From NCBI RefSeq assembly GCF_023242945.1, contig NZ_JALKFT010000026.1, positions 10,255 through 74,254 on the forward strand: 64,000 nucleotides of DNA, written 5' to 3'. The number at the start of each line of letters is the position of its first letter. Position 1 is the stretch's first letter. Positions 33,949 to 41,021 of this stretch are shown one piece after another. Made by a program: the position numbers and the translations under genes. This stretch comes from Frankia umida. Lineage in GTDB: Bacteria; Actinomycetota; Actinomycetes; Frankiales; Frankiaceae. Under the pieces are notes generated by a model that was given only the letters and a program-made list of their open reading frames with translations, made no database searches and had not been told where the DNA came from.

Positions 33949-35736
33949 ATGTCGGGTAATCGGCGCTCGGGCGGCCCCAACGTCGTCGCCCGGCCGCGCG
34001 ACGACCAGGGTGCCGGCGTGCAGTACCCGCCGGTACGGCCGCAGTACGGGCCGGACGGCGCACATCCCAGCGGCCCCATGAGCCCTGGCGGGCCCGCCGA
34101 TCCTGGCGGGTTCGGCGGGCCCGGTGGCTATGGCGGCTCCGGCGGACCGGAGCCGCCCGACGGGGCCGGCGGGGTACCGGGTCAGGGGCGCGGTGGCCGC
34201 TCCCGGCGCGGGTCGAACGCCGGGTCGCTGGGCTCGTCGGTCGGGCGGCACAGCGCCGCCCGGGCGGGCGGCGACCCGTCGCTGGCCTACCGGGCCCAGG
34301 TCAACTGGGAACGTCGCTACGTGCGGATGCTGCTCGGGTTCGACGCGGCGGCGTGTGTGCTCGCCGCCGCCCTGGCCTTCTTCGTCCGGTTCGGCAACCT
34401 GGTCAGCTTCGACACCGAACCGATCTCGATCAAGCCGTACATCCTGATGACGGTGCTGCTGCCGCTGGCCTGGGTGCTGGCGATGTCACTCAACCGGGCC
34501 TACGAGAGCCGGTTCCTCGGCGGCGGCTCGGAGGAGTTCCGCCGGGTGGTGAACTCCGCCGCCCGGCTTACCGCCGCGGTGGCCATCGCCTCCTACGCCA
34601 CCAAGGCCGAGATCGCCCGAAGCTACGTGCTCATCGCCTTCCCGGCGGCCACCGTCTTCTCGGTGGCCGGGCGGGTGATCGGCCGCGGCATCCTGCACCG
34701 GATGCGCCGCTCCGGGCGCTGCCTGCACCGGGTTCTGGTCGTCGGGGCCGGCGAGTCGGCGGCCACCCTCGTGCGACTGGCCCAACGAGACCCGACATCC
34801 GGCTGGGCCGTCGTCGGTGTCGTGCTGGACCGCTCACCCGGCCGGCACAGCCACGACCGTCCCGAACGCAGCGGCTTCGACCTGCTGGGCGTGCCGATCG
34901 TGGGCACCTCCGACACCCTGCACACCGCGATCAGCGCCACCCACGCCACCACGGTGGCGATCTGCCCGCAGATGGACGGCGAGACGCTGCGCCGGGTGCT
35001 GTGGACGCTGGAGGGCAGCGACGTCGACGTGCTGGTCTCCTCGGCACTCACCGATGTGACCGGCCCGCGGATCTCGATCCGGCCGGTGGCCGGGCTGCCG
35101 CTGCTGCACATCGAGGAGCCGGAACTGTCCGGCACCCGGCGGGTGATGAAGGGCGTGTTCGACCGCTTCGTCGCCATAACGGTGATCCTGCTGTTCTCGC
35201 CGCTGCTGCTCGGCCTCGGCCTCGCGGTGCGCCTCACCAGCCGCGGTCCGGCGCTGTTCAAGCAGATCCGGGTCGGCCGCGGCGGCGAGCACTTCACGAT
35301 GTTCAAGTTCCGGTCGATGTACATCGACGCCGAGGCCCGCAAGGCCGACCTCGAGTCGCACAACGAGCGGGGCGAGGGACTGCTGTTCAAGATGCGTGAC
35401 GACCCGCGCATCACCCGGGCCGGCAAGTTCCTGCGCAAGTGGTCGCTGGACGAGCTGCCGCAGCTGTTCAACGTGCTCAACGGCACCATGTCGCTGGTCG
35501 GTCCGCGCCCACCGCTGCCCAGCGAGGTCGCCCGCTACGAGGACGACGTGCACCGCCGCCTCATGGTCAAACCGGGTCTGACCGGCCTGTGGCAGATCAG
35601 CGGCCGCTCCGACCTCGAATGGGACGAGTCGGTGCGCCTGGACCTGCGCTACGTGGAGAACTGGTCGCTGGCGATGGACTTCGTCATCCTGTGGCGCACC
35701 GTCTTCGCCGTGCTGCGCCGCGAGGGCGCCTACTGA
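33949..35736 (+). CDS. Polyprenyl glycosylphosphotransferase for exopolysaccharide (WcaJ/CpsE type)
   Basis: 595 residues; moves a sugar-1-phosphate from a nucleotide sugar to undecaprenyl phosphate, starting exopolysaccharide synthesis at the membrane. A Pro/Gly-rich N-terminus of ~110 residues is followed by four helices (MLLGFDAAACVLAAALAFFVRF, YILMTVLLPLAWVLAM, AARLTAAVAIAS, SYVLIAFPAATVFSVAGR), a CoA-binding-like Rossmann domain (HRVLVVGAGESAATLVRLA), a re-entrant helix (VITVILLFSPLLLGLGLAV region), and the catalytic domain (RVGRGGEHFTMFKFRSMYIDAE, RAGKFLRKWSLDELPQLFNV, SLVGPRPPLPSEV, GLTGLWQISGRS). ATG 33949 is favoured by AGAGGTG at 33933-33939; GTG 33937 is the alternative. Confidence 0.92.
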   Translation: MSGNRRSGGPNVVARPRDDQGAGVQYPPVRPQYGPDGAHPSGPMSPGGPADPGGFGGPGGYGGSGGPEPPDGAGGVPGQGRGGRSRRGSNAGSLGSSVGRHSAARAGGDPSLAYRAQVNWERRYVRMLLGFDAAACVLAAALAFFVRFGNLVSFDTEPISIKPYILMTVLLPLAWVLAMSLNRAYESRFLGGGSEEFRRVVNSAARLTAAVAIASYATKAEIARSYVLIAFPAATVFSVAGRVIGRGILHRMRRSGRCLHRVLVVGAGESAATLVRLAQRDPTSGWAVVGVVLDRSPGRHSHDRPERSGFDLLGVPIVGTSDTLHTAISATHATTVAICPQMDGETLRRVLWTLEGSDVDVLVSSALTDVTGPRISIRPVAGLPLLHIEEPELSGTRRVMKGVFDRFVAITVILLFSPLLLGLGLAVRLTSRGPALFKQIRVGRGGEHFTMFKFRSMYIDAEARKADLESHNERGEGLLFKMRDDPRITRAGKFLRKWSLDELPQLFNVLNGTMSLVGPRPPLPSEVARYEDDVHRRLMVKPGLTGLWQISGRSDLEWDESVRLDLRYVENWSLAMDFVILWRTVFAVLRREGAY

Positions 35737-35753
35737 TCCGCCGGCTCGCCGCC

Positions 35754-35788
35754 CGGGCGCCGGCCCCCTCCTGTCGGGTCGGCGCCCG
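35754..35788. terminator. Hairpin between convergent genes
   Basis: Perfect 9-bp arms CGGGCGCCG/CGGCGCCCG (35754-35762 and 35780-35788), between the glycosylphosphotransferase stop and the APS-kinase stop. Flanking GCCGGC/CGGC stretches may extend the stem. Can serve both strands. Confidence 0.55.
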
Positions 35789-35791
35789 AGC

Positions 35792-37729
35792 TCAGTCGGC
35801 GGCGAGCCAGCCGGCCAGGCGCAGATGGTCGAGCACCCGGTCGACGGACTCCTCGGGCGAGAGCCGGGCGGTGTCGACGGTGACGTCGGCGTCCTGCGGC
35901 ACCTCGTACGGGTCCGAGACACCGGTGAACGCGGGGATCACCCCGGCCCGGGCCTTGGCGTACAGACCCTTGCGGTCACGGGCCTCGCACACCTCGACCG
36001 GCGTCGCCACATGGACGAGCACGAAGCCCCCGCCGGCCGCGCGGACCATCGCCCGTACCTCGGCGCGCACCTCGGCGTAGGGGGCGATCGGCGCGCACAC
36101 CGCGGTGCCTCCCGCCCCGGCGACCTGCGCCGCGACGAACCCGATCCGGCGCACGTTGGTGTCCCGGTCGGCGCGGTCGAAGCCGAGGCCCTTCGACAGA
36201 TGGGTGCGCACCACATCCCCGTCCAACAGGGTCACCCGGCGCCCACCCTCCTCGAGCAACCGGCAGACCAGCAGACCGGCCAGCGTCGACTTGCCGGAGC
36301 CGGACAGCCCGGTGAACAGGACCGTCAGCCCCCGCCGCAGCCGCGGCGGCACCGCCCGGGTCAGTTCGGCGGCCACCGTCGGCGGGGTGAGCTCGGCGGG
36401 AATCGGCCCACCGCTGTCGAGCAGCGAGGCGAGCTCGTCGCGCCCCGGGGCGCCGATCGCCGGACCGGTCAGGCTGCCGGTCAGACCGTAGGCGCTGGCC
36501 AGTTGGGCCCGCTCGGCGGTGAGCCGGGACAGTTCGGCCGCCTCCAGGCCAAGGTCGACCGGTGTGCCAGGGTTGACCGGGGTGCCGAGATCGCGGGCCG
36601 CGCCGGGTTCGGCGTCGACACCGGCGCCATCCTGGCCGGGTGTCGGGACGCCGTCCCCGTTGCCGCCAGCGGTGGCAGCGCCGGCAGTGGCTCCGGCGGC
36701 GGCCCCGGTGCTGGCCGGCCCGCTCAGGACCGTCGCGCTCAGGCCCGGCTCACGCGGCGTCACCAGCAGCGGCGAGGGCAGTGCGGGGACGAGCACGAGC
36801 AGGCTGCGTCGGCCGCGCGTCGCATCACCGGGCGCGGGACGACGGTAGGGGTCGGGCGTCGGCTCACGGTGGCGCCCCGATCCCCCGGTGCCCAGGGCGT
36901 CGGAGGCCACCGCCTCGGAGGCGAGCGTCGCCTCGGAGGGGCGCAGCGGCGCGTCGACGGCGTCCAGCGCCGCCAGCAGGCAGCGCACCCGCAGATGGTG
37001 GCGGGCGTCCGCCGGGTCGGCCCCACCGACCGGGGCGAGCACGACGCAGCGTTTGCCCTGCCGGGTCAGCGCCCGGATGCGTCCGACGTCCGCGGTGTGC
37101 AGCAGACCGTCGGCCCACACCGCCCACGCGGCACCCTCGCCGACCTGGGGGCCGATCCAGCCGCGGGCCCGTAGTTCCGCGCGCAGCTGGTCCGGGGTGA
37201 GCCGCAGGTCCGGATGGTCGGGGTGATGCGGCAGCCGGATGCCCTCGAGCTCACCGACGAGGCGTACCGGCCCCGCCCCACCCTGCCCCGCCCCGCCCTG
37301 CCCCGTACTCGGCGCCGGGATCGTCGCCCCCACGTGCAGGGCGGCGATCATCACGCCCTCGGCGTCGCGCAGCGCGACGCTCGACCCGGGCGCCGGCACC
37401 TGCGGTGTCGGGTCGAGACCGGTCGGGACGATCAGGGTCGGCACCGGGACCCCGGCCACCTCGTCCTGCGCCGGGTAGCCGGGATGCGGGCCGTAGGCGC
37501 CCACGAGCAGCAGCTCGAGCCCGGCGAGCTGCGCCGGCGTGAGGGTCAGCGACGACCAGTCCCGCGAGGCCGAGGTCAGCTCGGCCGCCCGGGCCGGGCC
37601 GACCAGCGTCAGCAGCGGATCACCGCCGGCGGACGCCGCGGGATGGCCCGCGGACCCGGTCGAGCCCGCGGCGGGGTCCGTCGGGGAGACGACGTGACGA
37701 TCAGGATTCGGAGCAGAGGTGGCACTCAC
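35792..37729 (-). CDS. cysC: Adenylylsulfate (APS) kinase with long sulfurylase-like N-terminal region
   Basis: 645 residues, against ~200 for a plain APS kinase. Residues ~468-645 are a complete kinase: P-loop GLSGSGKS at 474-481, LLDGDVVRTHLSKGLGFDRADRDTNVRRIGFVA (APS-binding DGD and RxxN), and DRKGLYAKARAGVIPAFTGVSDPYE (lid). It makes PAPS from APS and ATP. The N-terminal ~450 residues resemble the PUA-like domain of ATP sulfurylases (LTLTPAQLAGLELLLVGAYGP, GVMIAALHVG), but the sulfurylase QxRNP, HxxH and GRDHAG motifs are not found. The middle is a Gly/Ala-rich linker. Real sulfurylase activity is supplied by cysD-cysN nearby. Its GTG start is only 35 bp from the divergent cysQ start. Confidence 0.85.
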   Translation of the reverse strand: MSATSAPNPDRHVVSPTDPAAGSTGSAGHPAASAGGDPLLTLVGPARAAELTSASRDWSSLTLTPAQLAGLELLLVGAYGPHPGYPAQDEVAGVPVPTLIVPTGLDPTPQVPAPGSSVALRDAEGVMIAALHVGATIPAPSTGQGGAGQGGAGPVRLVGELEGIRLPHHPDHPDLRLTPDQLRAELRARGWIGPQVGEGAAWAVWADGLLHTADVGRIRALTRQGKRCVVLAPVGGADPADARHHLRVRCLLAALDAVDAPLRPSEATLASEAVASDALGTGGSGRHREPTPDPYRRPAPGDATRGRRSLLVLVPALPSPLLVTPREPGLSATVLSGPASTGAAAGATAGAATAGGNGDGVPTPGQDGAGVDAEPGAARDLGTPVNPGTPVDLGLEAAELSRLTAERAQLASAYGLTGSLTGPAIGAPGRDELASLLDSGGPIPAELTPPTVAAELTRAVPPRLRRGLTVLFTGLSGSGKSTLAGLLVCRLLEEGGRRVTLLDGDVVRTHLSKGLGFDRADRDTNVRRIGFVAAQVAGAGGTAVCAPIAPYAEVRAEVRAMVRAAGGGFVLVHVATPVEVCEARDRKGLYAKARAGVIPAFTGVSDPYEVPQDADVTVDTARLSPEESVDRVLDHLRLAGWLAAD

Positions 37730-37764
37730 ACTCGCGACCGTAGCGGGTGACAGACTCCCCTTCG

Positions 37765-38562
37765 ATGAACACCGACGACACCAGCCAGCCGGCTCGCGTT
37801 CCCGTCGACATCGCGAGCGACGAACTCGACGACAATGACCTGGCCCGGCGTTTGGCCACGGATGCCGGCAAACTTCTGCTCAGGATCCGCGACGAGGTGG
37901 GGTTCGCCGAACCCGCCACGCTGCGCGACGCCGGGGACGCCCGCTCGCACCAGCTGCTGGCCCGGGCCCTGGCCCGCCACCGGCCGCTGGACGCGGTGCT
38001 GTCCGAGGAGGGTGTGGACGACCCGGCGCGGCTGGCCGCCGAACGCGTGTGGATCGTCGATCCGCTTGACGGCACCCGCGAGTTCGCCGAGCCCGGCCGC
38101 TCCGACTGGGCTGTCCACGTCGCGTTGTGGGAACGCGGTGAGCTCGTCTGCGGCGCGGTCGCGCTGCCGGCGCTGGGCATCACGCTGCCGGCCGCCGCCG
38201 CGCCGCAGACCCGGCCGGTGGTGAGCCCGCCGCGGATCGTGGCCAGTCGCACCCGAGCCCCGCTGCTGGTCACCCAGGTCGCCGAGGCGCTGGGGGCGAC
38301 GATCGTGCCGATGGGGTCGGCGGGCGCGAAGGCCGGCGCGGTCATCCGCGGTCAGGCCGAGATCTACCTGCACGCCGGGGGCCAGTACGAATGGGACTCC
38401 GCCGCGCCCGTGGCTGTGGCGAGGGCGGCCGGCCTGCACACCAGCCGCCTCGACGGCTCGGCGCTGCGCTACAACCAGCCCGACCCGCTGCTACCGGACC
38501 TGGTCATCTGTACGGCGCCGCTGGCCACGGCCGTGCTCGCGGCCATCGCCGCCGCCGGATGA
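37765..38562 (+). CDS. cysQ: 3'(2'),5'-bisphosphate nucleotidase (inositol-monophosphatase family)
   Basis: 265 residues; hydrolyses PAP, the by-product of PAPS use, to AMP. Seen: LSEEGVDDPARL (metal Glu), VWIVDPLDGTREFAE (DPxDGT motif of the Mg2+-dependent, Li+-sensitive phosphatases), and GGQYEWDSAAPVAVARAAGL (second metal Asp). ATG 37765 is used; a GTG at 37747 is possible. Divergent from cysC with a 35-bp gap, so the two promoters must overlap the coding regions or the messages are leaderless. Confidence 0.93.
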   Translation: MNTDDTSQPARVPVDIASDELDDNDLARRLATDAGKLLLRIRDEVGFAEPATLRDAGDARSHQLLARALARHRPLDAVLSEEGVDDPARLAAERVWIVDPLDGTREFAEPGRSDWAVHVALWERGELVCGAVALPALGITLPAAAAPQTRPVVSPPRIVASRTRAPLLVTQVAEALGATIVPMGSAGAKAGAVIRGQAEIYLHAGGQYEWDSAAPVAVARAAGLHTSRLDGSALRYNQPDPLLPDLVICTAPLATAVLAAIAAAG

Positions 38563-38720
38563 GCTCCCGGGCGAGTCGCCGGGTGATCAGAGTGCGCCCG
38601 GTGGGCGTCTGGTGACAGCCGTGTGACGTGGGTGAGCTGCTTAACGGTGGCGAAACCAGCCTACGGACGCTGGGGTCGGCTAGTTTGGACGGATACACCG
38701 GCTCGACGAGGGGTATCCGC
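38563..38720 (+). promoter_or_regulatory. Probable promoter region of cysDN
   Basis: 158-bp gap between cysQ and cysD. GGCTAGTTT (the TAGTTT beginning near 38679) resembles an extended -10 box about 35 bp before the cysD start. No clear -35 or known sulfur-regulator site was recognised. Confidence 0.3.
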
Positions 38721-39635
38721 GTGCCTGTCAGGGGTTACGAGCTCACCCATCTGCAGATGCTCGAGGCCGAAGCGATCCACATCTTCCGTGAGGTCGCGGC
38801 CGAGTTCGAGCGTCCCGCGTTGCTGTTCAGCGGCGGCAAGGACTCGATCGTCATGCTGCGGGTGGCGGAGAAGGCGTTCTGGCCCGCGAAGCTGCCGTTC
38901 CCGCTGCTGCACATCGACACCGGGCACAACTTCGACGAGGTGCTCGCGTTCCGCGACCATCGCGCCAAGGAGCTCGGCGCCCGCCTGATCGTCGCGTCCG
39001 TGCAGGCCGCGATCGACGCCGGCACGCTGACCGAGGACACCCGCCCGGGCGCGTCCCGCAACCAGTTGCAGACCCCGGTGCTGCTCGACGCGATCGCCGA
39101 CAACCGGTTCGACGCGGTCTTCGGTGGCGCGCGCCGCGACGAGGAGAAGGCCCGGGCCAAGGAGCGGGTGTACTCCTTCCGCGACGAGTTCGGCCAGTGG
39201 GACCCGAAGAACCAGCGTCCCGAGCTGTGGTCGCTGTACAACGGCCGGCACCGGCCCGGCGAGCACATCCGGGTGTTCCCGCTGTCGAACTGGACCGAGC
39301 TCGACATCTGGCGTTACATCGCCCAGGAGCGGCTCGAGATCCCCTCGATCTACTACGCGCACAGCCGCGACGTCGTCGAGCGCGACGGCATGCTGCTCGC
39401 GGTCACGCCGCTGACGCTGCCCCGCCCCGGCGAGACCGCCGTGCCCCGCCGCATCCGCTACCGGACGGTCGGTGACATCACCTGCACCGGTGCGGTCGAG
39501 TCGACGGCGCACACGCCCGAGGAGGTCATCGCCGAGGTCGCGGCGACCAGGATCACCGAACGTGGTGCCACCCGCGCCGACGACCGGGTCAGCGAGGCCG
39601 CCATGGAGGACCGCAAGCGGGAGGGGTACTTCTGA
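38721..39635 (+). CDS. cysD: Sulfate adenylyltransferase subunit 2
   Basis: 304 residues, close to the usual 302. ATP-pyrophosphatase fold with the P-loop-like FERPALLFSGGKDSIVMLRVAE (SGGKDS), HIDTGHNFDEVLAFRD, FGGARRDEEKARAKER, and VFPLSNWTELDIWRYIAQE. With CysN it forms APS from sulfate and ATP. GTG 38721 places the start at VPVRGYELTHLQMLEAEAIHIF, the normal N-terminus; an earlier frame opening at 38628 would add 31 atypical residues. The stop overlaps the cysN start (TGATG). Confidence 0.96.
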   Translation: MPVRGYELTHLQMLEAEAIHIFREVAAEFERPALLFSGGKDSIVMLRVAEKAFWPAKLPFPLLHIDTGHNFDEVLAFRDHRAKELGARLIVASVQAAIDAGTLTEDTRPGASRNQLQTPVLLDAIADNRFDAVFGGARRDEEKARAKERVYSFRDEFGQWDPKNQRPELWSLYNGRHRPGEHIRVFPLSNWTELDIWRYIAQERLEIPSIYYAHSRDVVERDGMLLAVTPLTLPRPGETAVPRRIRYRTVGDITCTGAVESTAHTPEEVIAEVAATRITERGATRADDRVSEAAMEDRKREGYF

Positions 39636-40879
39636 TGGCCGAGCTGCTGCGCGTGGCGACCGCCGGATCCGTCGACGACGGCAAGTCGACGCTGATCGGC
39701 CGGCTGCTCTACGACACGAAGTCCCTGTTCACCGACCAGCTGGCGGCGGTCGAGCGGACCAGTCGGGAACGCGGCGACGGCTACGTCGACCTGGCGCTGC
39801 TCACCGACGGCCTGCGCGCCGAACGTGAGCAGGGCATCACCATCGACGTCGCCTACCGCTACTTCGCGACCCCCCGGCGGTCGTTCATCCTCGCCGACAC
39901 TCCCGGGCACGTGCAGTACACCCGCAACATGGTCACCGGCGCCTCGACCGCGGACCTCGCGCTGCTGCTCGTCGACGCCCGCAAGGGTGTGGTCGAGCAG
40001 ACCCGCCGGCACGCCTTCCTCGCCTCCCTGCTGCAGGTTCCGCACCTGGTGCTGTGCGTGAACAAGATGGACCTCGTCGACTTCGACCGGGAGATCTTCG
40101 AGAAGATCAAGGAGGAGTTCCGGCATTTCGCGGCGAAGCTCGAGATCGTCGACGTCACCGCGATCCCGGTCTCGGCGCTCAGTGGCGACAACGTCGTCTC
40201 GCGTTCGCCCAGCACCCCCTGGTACGACGGCAGTTCGCTGCTGCACCATCTGGAGGAGCTGCACATCGCCTCCGACCGCAACCTCATCGACGTCCGGTTC
40301 CCGGTGCAGTGGGTGGTGCGTCCCCGCAGCGAGGAACTACCCGACTACCGCGGCTACGCGGGGCAGGTCGCCGGCGGTGTGCTCAAGCCCGGCGACGACG
40401 TCATCGTGCTGCCCTCGGGTCTGACCACGCGGGTCGCCGGGATCGACAGCTTCGAGGGCCCGGTCGACGAGGCGTTCCCGCCCATGTCGGTGACCGTGCG
40501 CCTCGAGGACGACCTGGACGTCTCCCGCGGCGACCTGATCGCCCGCCCGAACAACCAGCCCACGGTCGGCCAGGACATCAACCTGATGGTGTCCTGGATG
40601 GTGGACGCGCCGCTGCGTCGCCGGGCCCGGATCGGCGTCAAGCACACCACCCGCTCGGTGCGGGCGATGGTCACCGACATCTCCTACCGCGTCGACATCG
40701 ACACCCTGCACCGGGACGAGACCATCGACACCCTGGGCCTCAACGACATCGGACGGATCGCGCTGCGCACGACGTCCCCATTGTGCTACGACCCCTACCG
40801 CCGCAACCGCACGACGGGCAGCGTGCTGCTCATCGACGAGGTCACCGGCACCACCCTCGGCGCCGGCATGATCCTCTGA
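39635..40879 (+). CDS. cysN: Sulfate adenylyltransferase subunit 1 (GTPase)
   Basis: 414 residues. EF-Tu-like GTPase: G1 TAGSVDDGKSTLIGRLLYD, G2 EREQGITIDVAYRYF, G3 ADTPGHVQYTRNM, G4 VNKMDLVDF, G5 IPVSALSGDNV, then two beta-barrel domains. GTP hydrolysis drives APS formation by CysD. It ends without a fused APS kinase, consistent with the separate cysC at 36-38 kb. Overlaps cysD by one base. Confidence 0.97.
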   Translation: MAELLRVATAGSVDDGKSTLIGRLLYDTKSLFTDQLAAVERTSRERGDGYVDLALLTDGLRAEREQGITIDVAYRYFATPRRSFILADTPGHVQYTRNMVTGASTADLALLLVDARKGVVEQTRRHAFLASLLQVPHLVLCVNKMDLVDFDREIFEKIKEEFRHFAAKLEIVDVTAIPVSALSGDNVVSRSPSTPWYDGSSLLHHLEELHIASDRNLIDVRFPVQWVVRPRSEELPDYRGYAGQVAGGVLKPGDDVIVLPSGLTTRVAGIDSFEGPVDEAFPPMSVTVRLEDDLDVSRGDLIARPNNQPTVGQDINLMVSWMVDAPLRRRARIGVKHTTRSVRAMVTDISYRVDIDTLHRDETIDTLGLNDIGRIALRTTSPLCYDPYRRNRTTGSVLLIDEVTGTTLGAGMIL

Positions 40880-41021
40880 GCCTCTCATCCTCGGACCCTC
40901 GGCCGGCGGCGTGCCGTGTTCGGCCGGCCGGCGCCGATCGAGCTGAGCCGCGTCCTGCGCTGACCCCGGGTCGGTGACCGCGTCGACCGGTGCGCGACAC
41001 GCCCGGTTCGGATCCCGGAGC

